Assembly (NCBI GenBank): GCA_039881145.1
Contig: JAYKKI010000032.1
Span: forward strand, 13,906,501 to 13,970,500
Direction of reading: 5' to 3'
Origin: Druceiella hillmani
Taxonomy: Eukaryota; Arthropoda; Insecta; Lepidoptera; Hepialidae
DNA: 64,000 nt
Shown here in pieces: positions 27,451 through 40,040 of this stretch (the first letter of the stretch is position 1; the number at the start of each line of letters is the position of its first letter). The notes below the pieces were generated by a model, which saw only the letters and a program-made list of their open reading frames with translations, did no database searches and was not told where the DNA came from. A program made the position numbers and the translations under genes.

Positions 27451-27546
<96 letters not shown>
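27451..27546. repeat. (TA)n microsatellite
   Basis: TA dinucleotide run of about 96 bases with one C interruption. It abuts the left terminus of the Helitron-like block. The long Ile-Tyr open frames across it are artefacts. Confidence 0.95.
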
Positions 27547-27547
<1 letters not shown>

Positions 27548-29139
27548 TAGCGTGACCCATGCGAAGTCTTCGCATTATTTATTCCATTATGAAGCTCAGA
27601 TGACAGATCAAACAAATATTTTACTAAAATTGACATATAGAGGCGCAAGTATCAAAAGCATTGAGCTAAAGCGCCACTTTATTTATACGTGAGTGGATTT
27701 GAAATTAAACAAAAATTTTACCGACCGTCAATCATATTGACGTTGAGCCGTTAGATGGCAGCATTGCTGTTTTGTGTATATAACTTTAATAATTAATTAA
27801 TTTGCAAAAACAATAGCAACAATAATTTTTTTAGTTGTGGATGCCGGTAGAGTAAGCAATTATCTATAAAATGATATATAATTTATGTGGATTAGTTGTG
27901 AGGTTTTTTCTAAAAAGGGAGAGTAACATCTTAACCTTAGCGTATTAATATATATGAATGATGATATGGGAGTTTGCTAGCGTTACGCGAACGGTGATTT
28001 TTTAATTATTTTGTAATTTCATTTCGTTCTTGAACAAATTTATAAATTATTATTTTGTTCAATACATTAAATATTTTACGTTTAAAGTGAATAAAATTGT
28101 AAATTCATTTTAAAGTTCATATTTTGTGAATTTGAAGTTTTACTTCAGTCGTGTGGTCTAAAGCACACTCGTTTTTTGTTTCTAACACATATTTATTTAT
28201 ATATTTTCTACAGGCTAGCAATACAACTGAACTACAAAACTGACCAAAAATAATCCGGAGAAATTTCTATTCTGATAACAGTTGAAGAGAATAAATAAAT
28301 ACTAAGTATTATTGATAAGTCTCTTGGAACGAAATTATTTATTTAATTTATATTATATTTAATATATTGACCAATTAAGATCTGTGAATATTAAAAGATT
28401 AGAAGCCTGTCAAAAATAGAGCTCACGACACGAGCCTAGGTTATTCTCTGCATGGATTCCTTACGAAGTCTTACATCTTGATTAGTTAAGCGTTAATGTG
28501 TAGGTACTAGTAATAAAAGCTTGGGGACTTTTTTAAAAGCTATATGAAGACTTGGCGAAGCGGACTTTGATATTGGCCAAAAAAGTGATCTGATTATTTC
28601 AGCTATTATCCCTTACATGTAAAATATGGCACCGCACGTAAACAGGTAGATATATCGTATCGATTATTGATACTCAAGATAGTTAAGAAATCTTCGTTAG
28701 AAGATCGATTAGTTTGGTTAGAGGGCATCACCGGGACTTAATTATTATTCTTTCAGGTGTACCCACGATAGTGAAAGGCATTTTAGAAAAAAATAGCGGT
28801 GCTGAATTCGTAAAACTGTCTTTCATTCTTTTCGCTACAAGCATTTTTCGTAGATACGGGACAATGTGGAGAATCTGCCAGCGCACTTGCGTGATAAGAG
28901 ACGGACTCAGTGGGACATTAAGTTAAATCGAGTGCCAGTGAGCATAGACCACTAACCTTAACTCTTAATAGGCAATGATCCAACCTATAATTCTGTAAAT
29001 CTGAAGTAACATCCATTCAACGAACAGAATAGCTGAGGCTGATGTTCAAGTTGACTGGGTTTAAATATATCTTAGTAACACCTTCGACAAATTGAATTAG
29101 GACCAAATGATATTATAGGCATCTGACTGAAGCAGCGAC

Positions 29140-29645
29140 GACCTGGTTAGTTTATTTTGCTTATTTCCACAGCATTATGTCGTATGGTATTATGCTGTGG
29201 GGCAGTGCTGCAGATATTCAAAATATGTTTATTCCGCAAAAAAGAGCAGTCCGAGCCATATGTAATATGAAATCTCGAAAATCAGTACGAGATATATTTA
29301 AAGAGGCAAATATTCTGACCTATGAAAATCATAGGTCAGAATATTTATAACTATGAAAACCTATTGTATGTTAAAAAGAATTTAAATTTCTTTGTTAAAG
29401 GGTCTGATATCTATACTCTTAATACAAGGAATAAAAATAAAATTCATAATCTTAAATGTATACTACAAATAACTAATAAGTCTTTCCTGGGTAATGCTAT
29501 CCACTTTTTTAACAAGATACCTGAGGATATAATAAACCTTTCCATAGCGAAATTTAAAATGCATTTTAAACATATGCTTATTTCAAAGGCTTATTATAAC
29601 ATCAGGTATCATGTTGAGGTTAAAGATGTGTGGAGGTCATTATAG
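29140..29645 (+). pseudogene. Jockey-type reverse transcriptase C-terminal relic
   Basis: From about 29145 the plus strand reads WLVYFAYFHSIMSYGIMLWG and continues with QKRAVRAICNM and SVRDIFKEANILT. This is the conserved end of the reverse transcriptase of Jockey-clade non-LTR elements. After a palindrome at 29310-29344 the frame changes. The rest, from 29322 to a stop at 29643, reads YENLLYVKKN, then TLNTRNKNKIHNLK, FFNKIPEDI and KAYYNIRYH, matching the same family's tail. The endonuclease, the palm motifs and the 5' part are missing. It is a 5'-truncated, frameshifted copy. Confidence 0.75.
29310..29344. repeat. Perfect 16-bp inverted repeat with 3-base loop
   Basis: ATATTCTGACCTATGA (29310-29325) is followed by AAA and by its exact reverse complement (29329-29344). 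It lies at the frameshift point of the reverse transcriptase relic. Confidence 0.9.
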
Positions 29646-30081
29646 TGTACAGTATAACATACAATGCACATTCTGACTCTCATTAAGAGGGACTGATTGA
29701 TTATTTATAGGTATAATTATAGACAATAAGGATTCATAATAATTAGAAGTGACACGTGATATCTCAAAACAGACTTTAATAGTCCTACTTGAAAAAAGTA
29801 AAATCTAAATATATTATTTCTAAAAGGTGTTTTTTGGTCGAGCGGCTCGATCTCTTTAACTACTGCACCAAAAAAAATAAAAAAAATACCCACTTAAAGC
29901 TTATGTTTTCTACTTTGAGCGAAAAATATAAAAAAATTAGAAAAAAATATTTTTGTTAATAAAAAAATTTATTTTTATAACAATTGGCATGAGCGCCATA
30001 TGTCAAATATCTTAGCCAAATTGTATACTTGGAATACGCTAGATGGCGATATAGTGCGAAGACTTCGCACGGGTCAGCTAG

Positions 30082-33000
30082 TAAATAAAAAACAGAAATA
30101 CTTATGTACTTTTAAATATTTATAAGAGCCTAAATGTGTACTTGGCAAGTTTTATTTCTATTCTCAATTCATAGTTCTTATTTCTGATACTGTTGAATCG
30201 ATTTCTGAGCCGTCTGCTATGCCAGCTATATGCTTTTCATTTTTGGCTTATCACGCTTGTGAGCAGCAGATCAGCCGGCCGTCAACCTCCGATCCACAAT
30301 TTCAATGAAATAATTTTCTCGAAGTTATCACGTAAATTTTTTCACACGTATATGACATTACGCGATATTTTTTGTCAATTTACTCGTAATTTTTTTATCA
30401 CTGTTAATTCCAAAAATTGTCTTGTCTATTTTTTCTTGTATAATTTATCATCACCTCGCTTTAGTACATGGTATATATATTTCAAATAACGACTCACTTG
30501 AGTTAGTAGGGCATGGTTCGCTAATAAGATTCCTTTTTTCAAAATGTTTAATCAACGATATAAATAACCCATTAAAATTTTAAACCAAATTATTACCATG
30601 AACTTTATAAAGTAAAGTAAAAAAATCTAACGTACAAATTTCTCACGTACTCACATAAGTTATGCAATGAAAGTTGAACCTAACACATTTAGGCTCAAAG
30701 CGAGCTCTAATTACACTCCAGTTGAAGAACAAGTTTAGTAACATATTAGAGTTTAAAGTGAGCATTTAACAAGCGAGCACTTAGAGCAAAATAGTTTAAA
30801 ATTATGTAGATTTTAAAGTATCGTTTAAACCAGTTTCATATTTATTTTATTAATGTTAGCATTAAATTTAAACAACCTACATTTGCTCGCGGATCTCCAC
30901 GCGTGTCAATATTAATTCACATAGAGCTATATTAATTTACATAGTATGCCTCGTATACGGCACTACCAAGGCGTTCGTCTTGTTGCAATTTTGTAGTAAA
31001 GTCAATTGAACTGTATTCGAAGAGGCGATACGAGTAGTTCCAATTCGGTTTAAACCAAAAAAGATATATTTTTGTGTTGTAATAAATTTGAACTCCAATG
31101 TAACATTGCTATTGGACACTCGAATTTTACTCATTACTGGACTATAATTATATAAAAACAATTAAACTTAGAATACTATCTTTCGAAAGGCAGTATTGAG
31201 ATGACAAAAGGTGTCTCGGCTTGGAATTCAAACTTTAAATAATAATGAAAATCCAATTATTTTATTTATAATATTGTAATTAGAATAAACTAAAGTACAT
31301 TTATGCGGATTTTATGTACGGAATATTAAACCATCAAATGTCTCCAGTCACGGCGAACGCTGGATATTTAAAGAGGAAGCATGTTTTCTAATTGATCTTG
31401 TGGATGCTCTTCGACCGCAGCGGCGACGCAGTTTAATTGATGTTTTCAATTGATCACACAGGTCTATTTCGAGGTCCACTTCAATGATTTAGTGTACTTC
31501 CTCACCCTCTGAACTTCGCTACCTGCAATTTTATTGAACAGTGGGTCCGTCATTAAAATGCCGGATTTCAAAATTATTACAAAACTTGCGTCGTGCTTCG
31601 CTAACAGAAAACCGTTGCAGAAATACGCTTCCAGAGCCTAAGCGTAGTGTGCGCCAGACCACTGCAATGTGATGACTAAAAAATTCGCGCCAATGAGCTG
31701 TCGAACGCCACTTCTCCCCTCCCACTATTGACGAGATATTTGAGTTTAAAATTTGAATTCAGCGCTGAGACACCTTTATATGGTCAGTAGAGTACATGAT
31801 TTGGAACATTGCTATGTGCATATCTGCGAAGCTAACTCTTAGCTGGTAAAGGCTGTATTTGAGACACAGAATATAGTATTTTTACAGTTTAAAAAATACA
31901 ACAGTCTTTAATAAAACGCGAAAAACAAACACCAGTGAAACGTCAAGTTAAAACGCTAATACAAATTAGTTCCTACACATCTTCGACTTTATTTTTCTTA
32001 GTAAATAATAATTGATTGAAATTAAATATTTATGGTCTCCTAACTCTGTAACATAATATAATTATAAACCTTTGGTAAATTGAAACAGATATGAATTAAC
32101 CTTTAAACGTAGTAGGCACAATGAACATCTATCAATAACCCTTTACAAAATAGTAATTGATAGATATTCATTATTTATTAAAAATCAGTTAAAATCAAAT
32201 ATATTACAAACGGGGAACTTGCGTGAAATATAGGTTTCTCTAAAACCATTATTACAATTTATAACCAAGTAAAATGTGTGAAAATCAAAACTAGATACTC
32301 TTTCGTTTAATATAAGAAAAGGTATTTAAATGTTTCCAAAAGTCATGTCATATCAAAATGCCAATCGGTTTTCGGTGTCATCACGTCATAGGTTATTTGA
32401 CAATAACCTGTCCAAATATTATATCCATTTTTGTATTTTCACTCTTAATAAAATGGAAAAGGGGTTTCTTAAAGTGGACTCGAGAAACTTGCCAAAGGTT
32501 AACTTAGAAATTATTACGAGTTTTTTGTCAGGAAATCCAATTTTTTTAAGTCTGGACATCACTTTCTGAAATGCATAAATCAAAAACTTCTTTTTGCCTT
32601 TTATTTTTGCAATACTTCTGATGATTAATTATCTTTTACGTTTTAAAGCTACAGATCTAAATATTGCTGGCTTTATTATTGTTAATATTCAAAGATATGA
32701 GGAATGACGGCCTAATTAAAAAAAAATTTACAAATTTGAATTTCATCCAGCTTCTGATATTATTCTCTTTCTATAAAATTATTCGGTAAAATGATAAAAG
32801 TAAAGACTAAAACAATTTCGTGGCTAGGAAGCGTGATTTTTATGTATAATTTCTATGAATAAAACTTATTTTCAAGCTATCCTCACATCATATAATTTTG
32901 AAGGTGTTATAAGGAAAATCACAAGATTAAGGTTTTCAGCCACTTTTCTCTAATTTCTGGATATTCTAGTATGGTTAAATATAGTTTGTTAGAAATATTG

Positions 33001-33206
33001 AATCGAATGAGAATAGGTACGAAATAGGTCTCCTATTCCGTAATCACGTAACTTCGCAATTACGTAATGGCGGACTAATTAGAGTACTGCTTTAAAAATT
33101 AAATGGAAGTTTTATTCAATATTCGATCGTCAATTACATTAACTCAATCAACCTCCACTAGTCCAGTTGAAGAATTTCTTTAAGCGTGTGCTGTGATTCA
33201 TAATAA
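30082..33206. other. Intergenic, GC-richer patch at 31320-31740
   Basis: No gene is recognised. The patch at 31320-31740 has a 64-codon minus-strand frame (31531-31725) with VFLQRFSVSEARRKFCNNF. This faintly resembles a helix-turn-helix segment of insect Tc1-like transposase relatives. The likeness is too weak to assign, and no DDE block follows. Confidence 0.35.
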
Positions 33207-33213
33207 TGAAGTT

Positions 33214-33466
33214 ATTGAATATATTTGGCGTTAATTTTGTAGAAATTCATTATTCACAATTAAATGAAACTACGTGATGTAGTATTATTTCTACTATCTT
33301 TAATTTCTTTACCACGACCTAGGTTTCGTTGTATTACATCTTTGATTATATCCCACCTGAAGATGTTGTAATACAACGAAACCTAGGTCGTGGTAAAGAA
33401 ATTAAAGAAAGTAGAAATAATGCTACAACACGTAGTTTCATTTAATTGTGAATAATAAAGTTATTA
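33214..33466. mobile_element. Foldback element family, copy 1
   Basis: Two long inverted arms meet near 33345. The left arm runs from TATTGAATATATTTGGCG through AAACTACGTGATG and CCACGACCTAGG. The right arm repeats its inner part in reverse complement, ending AATTGTGAATAA. The right arm lacks the outermost 30 bases or so. The flanks AATAATGAAGT and AATAATAAAGT are nearly identical and may be a 9-11 bp target duplication. No coding capacity. Related copies occur at 40.04, 44.33, 50.65 and 61.98 kb. Confidence 0.75.
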
Positions 33467-33959
33467 GCCATGGTAACAAAATTACAAATTAATTATAAAT
33501 CGATGGACTACATGTTGTCTCTTCGTTTATATCATAAATTATACTTACGTGATACAACCATGTAAGTATTTAAACTTTTTTTGTTTACCTAACTAACTTG
33601 TTTATTTTATATGGTGATTTTATAATAACAAACCAAATGATTAAAGTTATACCTATGGAAGTTACATTTGTTCGACTGTATTGATAAAATAAAATGAAAT
33701 AGGGAACACTTTTTTATACCTTTGAATTAAGTACCAATCTAAGTTTTGAGAATGTTGTAATATCATAAGACTAATTTCGATAAAACAAGCTATTATTTTA
33801 TTAATAAATTATGAAATTAAATTGAATTTCATAATTAATTTATCAATGTAATCAATATAATATTTTTTAAAGTTTTCTATGAACTTAATTTTTGCTTAAT
33901 TATTCTTTCATGTCATTAATAAATAACAACGTGTACAAGTAGTTTTTAAACTAACGCAC

Positions 33960-35755
33960 AAAATTTTCGATTTGGGTACATTTCTTAAGGGAAATTAATG
34001 GACAACATATCGAATGCAAAAATTGCAAACAAGTATTAAAAACTCCCGATGGTTCAACTCGAGCTTTACATATTCACATGTGTGGTAAGCGTAATGGTGA
34101 AATCTCAGATCAAGACCCGGAAAGAGCCAATACTTGAACTACTGCTAATGTTTAAGATCAAGTCGAAAACACTAGGAACGTATCTCCTACAAAGAAAACT
34201 AAACTTACAGATCACTATTCAAGTGTATTTTCTATGGTGGCTCGTGTGACCAGAATGGCAACATTAGGTGGAATTCCATTTGTCCTTCTGAAGACCTAAG
34301 ATATATGTTTAAACATTCTGGCTATGATTTACCAAAATCTCCTACAACTGTAACCAAGATTGATTTAGAATAGGGTGACCAAACAAAAAAATAATTAAAC
34401 AATTTAAAGAAATGAAGTTCCAAAATCAAATATCCACTACAGCTTTTAATAAATGGACTTCCACCCGAAGAAGAAGGTATTTAAATATAAACATTTACAA
34501 TAAAGATTTAGACCAAAGCAAGTACAAAGATTTAGGCTTAGTGAGGATGGAAGGTTCAGTGACAACCGATGCAGCAACTCAAATTGTGTTTGAGCTCAAT
34601 CTCGATGACGTAATTTCTGTCACTACAGTCGGAGCCAGTGTAATGGTTGAAATGGATAAAAATTTTGGCTTCAACCATCAACTATGTTATGACCATGGAA
34701 TACGACTTGCGGTGATTGATGTATTGTATAAAATTCAAAAAAATTTAGGCCTGCTATTTGAACCCAAACTAGAAGACACTGATGCTGAAAATGAAAATGA
34801 AGAAATTGATGACAATTTATTTATAGATCAATGTAGATTACCAGAGTCAGACTTTTTATACAAAAATTTCAGTAAAATATTAAGAGGAGTGATTAAATAT
34901 TTTCATAAATCATCCTTAAAAAATTAGATATTAAAAAAATAGACAGTACAAGATATTCCATATTACCGTACTCCTCGTAAGGTAATATGGAATATCTTGT
35001 ACTTGTATGGAGCACGGAATATCTTGTCAGATATGTTTGGTCAATTTCTTAATTACTTTTATGAAGACGAAGACAACGTAAAATTTACAGTTAAAGAAAA
35101 TGGGGACTTTTATAATAATTTAGATATAATAAAAATAAGAGTGGTGGATTTGTGTCACCGAATTTAAGTTTATTAAAAGCGGACACTGCATTAAGGTCTA
35201 TGCTTAGTAACTTATATCATATATTAAAAAAACTCAATGAATGACTATCTTTATCTCTCAAAAGAGAACAAAAGAAAGACGATAAATTGCATCTGGTGTT
35301 TTACAATATTTGTAAAATAATGAAAACAATTTCACGATTACGGTTAAGGAAATATTCGAAAAACCGTCTCCAGATGTAATCAGAAAATTTATTCTACAAT
35401 TATTCGAAAGGATGATATTTAAGCAAACACAAAAGAGTCCACGACGACCACTGCGACAAGCCCAAATAGAAGCTGTAATCACGAGTGATGATAATGGGGA
35501 CGAGAAATTAACTTTTTTAAATTCGCACAAGGGTTGGAAAAAGAGATACCCGCCGCTACGGCGGGAAACAAAGATTCCTCTAGAGAAAACGCAGATCTAA
35601 AATATACTATTCGAGTCGATATGTGCATTTATGATAGTGCTGCTGGCGGTGGATACATAGTCTACCTAACAGCTGCGTACAATTACTTATTGTCTATACC
35701 GCCTATAAGTATTGAACTTTTTCTTCAGCCGGCTATTTTTGCAACGAACTAAAAA
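33960..35755 (+). pseudogene. hAT-family transposase relic (BED-type)
   Basis: At 33990-34090 a zinc-finger BED-like piece is visible (HIECKNCKQVL then STRALHIHM). Next, near 34195-34260, comes a TDHYSSVFSMVARV segment. The longest open part, 34412-34927 (171 codons), carries WTSTRRRRYLNIN, GLVRMEGS, SVTTVGASVM and HQLCYDHGIRLAVIDVLYK. These are the conserved hAT blocks, where FDxWTS and TTDGAxxM carry catalytic aspartates. Here the first reads FNKWTS and the second TTVGAS, so both acids are lost. A C-terminal dimerisation block (YNYLLSIPPISIE) lies at 35680-35725. Several stops and frameshifts confirm it is dead. Terminal repeats were not located with certainty. Confidence 0.8.
34945..35003. 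repeat. Perfect 23-bp inverted repeat with 13-base loop
   Basis: The arm at 34945-34967 (starting AGTACAAGATATTCC) is the exact reverse complement of 34981-35003. A third partial copy (GAATATCTTGT) follows near 35017. It lies just after the stop of the main hAT open frame. Confidence 0.9.
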
Positions 35756-35759
35756 CCCC

Positions 35760-36199
35760 CAAACTGGTAAAACATTTAATTACTTACCATTTACGCAATT
35801 ATATTTTCAGTAACAGAAAAGTAGAAATAATTTTTAGTGTTTCATTTATTTTTTTTTAAATTATGATATATGTTTCTTGATTTCATAAATATTACTTGCA
35901 TCTTTAATAAAAATATAAATATACCTCAATATTTTAATCAGAATTTTATTGATTTGCTTCTTAAAACTACATATACATTTCGCTTAATATCAAATCAGCT
36001 ACGTAATTACGTAATTGAAACTCGTAAATTCGTTACTTAAATTTTTAAATACGTAATTGATATATCCTTAATTTTGGAAACCCTACGCGAAACATGGCAC
36101 TAACTGTGAATAATTTGTTTTTTATGTTGTCACTATTTGTTAAGGAACAATTGATTAACTATAAACTAATATTCTACTGTAAATACTTAAACTTTAATA
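35760..36199. other. AT-rich spacer, likely part of the hAT element end
   Basis: Repeated TACGTAATTACGTAAT motifs near 36000-36060 match CGTAATCACGTAA and ATTACGTAATGG near 33040-33070, left of the hAT relic. They may be subterminal repeats of that element, but exact termini could not be fixed. Confidence 0.3.
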
Positions 36200-36345
36200 C
36201 TAGCCATGTCTGCGACTACGTTTGGGTGTAATTAGGAATTTTCTTATATGCGTCTCCTGGGTATAAACGATTACGATACCAAATTTCATCAAAATCCGTC
36301 CAGTATATTTTGCGTGATACCCGCTTAAATTAAGATATAGACAAC
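36200..36345 (-). mobile_element. Helitron-like short nonautonomous element
   Basis: The left edge CTAGCCATGTCTGCGACTACG is the reverse complement of a CTAG-ended Helitron-like 3' terminus. Inside, CAAATTTCATCAAAATCCGT and TCCAGTATATTTTGCGTGAT match the internal text typical of these insect repeats. The 5' end is not defined. Confidence 0.5.
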
Positions 36346-37247
36346 AATTCTAAAAAAGTTTTCTGATTTCTCAATAAATCAGTCACGTTTTTTTAAATAT
36401 TTTCAAAGTACAGAATTCACTCTGTTACAACTTTATTGTAAAAATTAAACACGGCAGTATCCCCATTAAACAGTAAAATGTATGGTTCCTACAAAAATAT
36501 TGGTGTCAAAAAAGTTACCCTATCACCGTCTAAAAGAAAGTAGATATGTAAAATTCGAAGCTGACTCGTTATATATTTAAACTCGACTATTTTGCCTTTA
36601 ATGTAATTTAGACATAATTTTGCTGGTATAACACAGAATTAATATGAAGACATCAACTAACATCTTAACAATACCAATTAAACTACTTACAAATGATAAA
36701 CAGAAATAAAAACGTGGTAAAGGTTCATCGAACTTCTACACCGATTACCCATCACTTATCTAAATATTGAGGTCTGGATGAACCAACTACATATTTTCAT
36801 TAAAAACTTCTTCAATCGCATACATTTTACTTCCCGATTAAAACACATTATGCCATACCGTTACTGTGTTTTACCACCCATTTTTTTTCGCGTAAATTTC
36901 TTTTGCATAATTGTAAACGCGACAGAAAATTAGAGCTAAAAATGTCGAGTCGCACTCACGTCGACCATTTATTTAAGCAAGATTGTCACATTTGTTATTT
37001 ACCTTTATAGAAATAAAAAAAATATAGATTGATACATTCCCGTGTTAATGACATTATTACAAAAAAAATATGATTATTGACGCATACACACATTTGTATA
37101 TATATTGCATTAAAGCTTATATTAATTTAAATAATGTGTGCGTTGACCCTCGTGATACAAACATTTATTCAGGAAATAAGTACAATTTGGTACAAGGTAC
37201 GGCATGTCACAGTGGGTATTTGCTCTTGCAAAAACGGCTGAAACTAT
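36346..37247. other. AT-rich spacer, no gene seen
   Basis: No coding or structural feature is supported between the Helitron-like repeat and the mariner element. Confidence 0.5.
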
Positions 37248-37249
37248 TA

Positions 37250-38494
37250 TTATGTTGGCTAGTAAGTTTTTAACCACAACTTCGGGACTTTTCTAGAAAG
37301 ATTCTCGAAATTATAGGTTTTACTGTAGGGTATAAATATGCCACAGTGCAGTTGACAACAGTCAGCGCCGAAGCTTTAAGTAAATAACATAAATGATAAT
37401 GGATATAAATCTATATAAAATACGGATTCTATTAATTTACGAATTATTCTGGGTCACGATTCAAAGACTACCACACATAATACGTCATGCGATGGGCGAG
37501 TCCGCGGTGTCTTACGCGACGGCAAAGATTCAGGAATGTAGACTACGATCTTGAGGACGAATAGTACTGGACGTACTGGATGTCCAGTTGAATTTAACAT
37601 TCAACGATTGCGACGCCTAATTGAGGAGGATCCTCGACTGGCAACTCGTCAATTGGTAGATGAGCTACACTGCAGTCATGGCACTATAGAAACACATTTG
37701 CACGAATGGAGAAAAATTTCAAAATACGGTGTGTGGATACCCCATGAGTTGCCATCATATCACCTTTAGTGCAGAGTTGATACTTCTCAACAATTATTGA
37801 CATTGAAATATAACTTCGACTGGCTGAATCAGTTAGTAACTGGAGATGAGAAGTGGGATACATACGTTAATCATACACGCAAACGTCAATGGCTGGGTGT
37901 CGGAGAAACAGTAGTTTCAGTATCCAAACTTAAAATAAGTGCCAGAAAGGTGATGCTCAGCTGCTGGTGGAATGTCAAGGGCATTATTCATTGGGAATTA
38001 CTTCCAGAGGGATCTACAATTAACGCAGATATTTACTGTGAACAATAGGACCGATTAAGCTATAATAGACCGATGAGCTAATAAATTGAGTAGTCAGCAG
38101 GATCGAGTCTTTGTTCAACGTGATAATGCTAGACCACATGTTGCAACAACGTACTTATCGTACATTAGAGGAGCTCAGCTGGGTTTTACTCACTCATCCA
38201 CCGTATTCGCCGGACATTGTGCCCTCTGATCACTGTACCATTTATTCAGGGCTGTAAGTAGCCATTTACGTGAAAAAAATTCGACGTCATAGAAGATCTC
38301 CGAAACGATCTCACAGTTTTTTTAATCAAAGTTACCGGATTTTTACAAGAAAGGTATATTGTCATTGCCAACTGGATAGCGACAAATTGTACATAATAAT
38401 GGTGCATACTTAAATTAAATTTAGTGTAACATTAAATTTTTTAATAAAAATTGTTGACAGCAACTTAGGGTTAAAAACGTATTAGCCAACCCAA
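37250..38494 (+). mobile_element. mariner element, full length but inactive
   Basis: A TA dinucleotide lies at each end (37248-37249 and 38495-38496). The termini are inverted: GTTGGCTAGTAAGTTTTTAAC inside the left end in parts, and GTTGGCTAATACGTTTTTAAC on the reverse of the right end. The length, 1245 bp, is normal for mariner. This copy is intact in outline but its transposase is broken. Confidence 0.85.
37420..38290 (+). pseudogene. mariner transposase pseudogene
   Basis: Pieces in different frames follow the mariner order. A helix-turn-helix part at 37551-37769 carries GCPVEF, LIEEDPRLATRQLVDEL and CSHGTIETHLHEW, then WIPHEL. The catalytic part at 37797-38048 has LVTGDEKW (first D), VMLSCWWNVKGIIHWELLP and INADIYCEQ. 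Near 38118 comes QRDNARPHVA (second D). In another frame near 38195 comes HPPYSPDIVPSDH (third D). Stops at several points and at least two frameshifts separate them. All three acidic positions are still readable. It lies entirely inside the mariner termini. Confidence 0.85.
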
Positions 38495-38579
38495 TATATC
38501 AGCTAGTATAAAAAAGTATATGGATAAAGGGATAATAACCAACTAGTAATTACTGTGATTTTTTTCTAGCTTATTTTCT

Positions 38580-39800
38580 CTAATGGGCACAGGGCACTGT
38601 TGTGTCAGGATGCTTAGTTGGTTGGATCATTATGACAAACATCTATAATTGCCATAAAGAGGTTTTTAAAATTTCTTTTATTGTAAGGATAAAACAATTA
38701 AACAGCGATGCAGCTTCTTCTTATTTGATAGCTCCATGTGAATCTTGATCCATAATGATGTATGGATGTCTTGATGAAAATTGTTCTGCACAGATTCTTG
38801 CTCTAATTTATTAAGTCATTTGTAAGATACTTATGATCTGATCGGTCCAACAAGCCGATCTTCAGCTATAAGGTCTTGTGACTTTGTGTGCTTCCTAGCA
38901 CCATGTTTTGCTCTGTTTTTTTTGTAATAATGTCAGCGAAGTATCTGACAACTCAGCAAGTTATTAAAGAGGATATACTATCGCTGATGCAAATTTTTTT
39001 ATGAAGAACTTGTTACATCATTGGATAATCTAAGATAATAACAGCATAAATAACTAGCAGCACATCTCGAAACGCATTTTTTATTGTATGTCTATATATC
39101 GGTGTATCTATTTGAACAAGGTTAATTTTGGTCTTCGGCCATTGTTTCTATTTCTCCATATTTTGCTAATTGCTATATAACATTCTTTGCAGCTGATGAC
39201 GAATTTCTTTTTAGTAATTTCTGTTTATAGTTATCAGAGATTCCAGACAATTAAAGTCATCGACAACTGTGAGGTTTCTTAGCACAATATGTCTTTCTTA
39301 GCACAAATTATCAAATGTTCTTGCTCTATCCACAAACATGACTATATTCTTGGTTAGGTTTATAGAGTTCAAATTTCTCACTGACATCTTAATCCGCCTC
39401 AATAATTCCGGCATCTCACTTGGTATTCTTGCTAGAAGCCTAGTATCCTCAGAGTACTAAAGATTAAATATACCATTTCCTTCAATTGTGATTCTCACCT
39501 TTAAATTTTCAAAGGCTTTCCTTATCATATATTTACTATAGATATTAAAAATAGGGTAGATTCCTTGTGTACCCCCTTTTCAAACTTGAATGTTTCCGAT
39601 AACGCTTGGTCTACTTTTACTGCATCCTTGCTACTGCAGTACTAGTTTTTTATGAGATGTACCAAGTGTTGTGGTACTCTCATTTCAGTTAATACTTGCC
39701 AGAGTTTGGTCCAAGCTACACAGTTGAATATCTTTTTGTAGTCAACAAAACACATGACTAAAGGGAAGTTATTAGTAGTATTAATGATATGAAAGGTTAT
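38580..39800 (-). pseudogene. RTE-type reverse transcriptase relic
   Basis: Read on the minus strand from about 39790 downward, the frames give KIFNCVAWTKLWQVL, HLVHLIKN, VKVDQALSETFKFEKGV, then IFNIYSKYMIRKAFENLK, YSEDTRLLARI, MPELLRRIKMSV and INLTKNIVMFVDRART. They follow the order of the palm and thumb of RTE-like endonuclease-reverse transcriptases. The catalytic YADD box reads YSED, so it has lost activity. Below 39200 the tail becomes hard to read, with EIRHQLQ near 39200 and only fragments down to about 38580. The endonuclease is absent. Stops and frameshifts are frequent. Confidence 0.7.
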
Positions 39801-40040
39801 ATCTTATTTTTGCATTGAGCTTGAATTTTCTGCAGAAAGAATCTGAAGGAAGCATCCGATGGGCTACAGACCTTTTCATTCCGAATGGCTACAAGCTCGA
39901 AAATCCGTTCCGCCTTGAGCTATGGTACTCAAAACTTAAACCTATGTTCTACAAAAAATTAAAGAAAAATTATTTAGATTGAAACCAGACAAATTGGCCA
40001 TTAATTTTGTTCTTTAGATGGAATCTACCTATTGTTTTTT
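39801..40040. other. Short spacer, no feature seen
   Basis: Ordinary AT-rich sequence between the RTE-type relic and the second foldback copy. Confidence 0.5.

Larger units (their letters stand above)
27547..30081. mobile_element. 2.5-kb block bounded by inverted Helitron-like 3' ends
   Basis: The left edge reads CTAGCGTGACCCATGCGAAGTCTTCGCAT in parts. The right edge, reverse-complemented, reads CTAGCTGACCCGTGCGAAG then TCTTCGCAC. Each terminus has a small palindrome (GTGCGAAG-A-CTTCGCAC on the right, 30055-30071) a few bases inside a CTAG end that is followed by T. That is the layout of Helitron 3' ends. Both ends therefore point outward. The interior holds a dead Jockey-type reverse transcriptase tail. 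The block may be two head-to-head insertions or one element with inverted termini. Confidence 0.5.

Noticed and set aside
27356..27692. Two overlapping plus-strand frames through the (TA)n array
   Set aside because: Most of their length is Ile-Tyr from the microsatellite; the flanks are repeats.
31531..31725. Minus-strand frame with a faint helix-turn-helix look
   Set aside because: Similarity is too weak and no catalytic transposase part follows.
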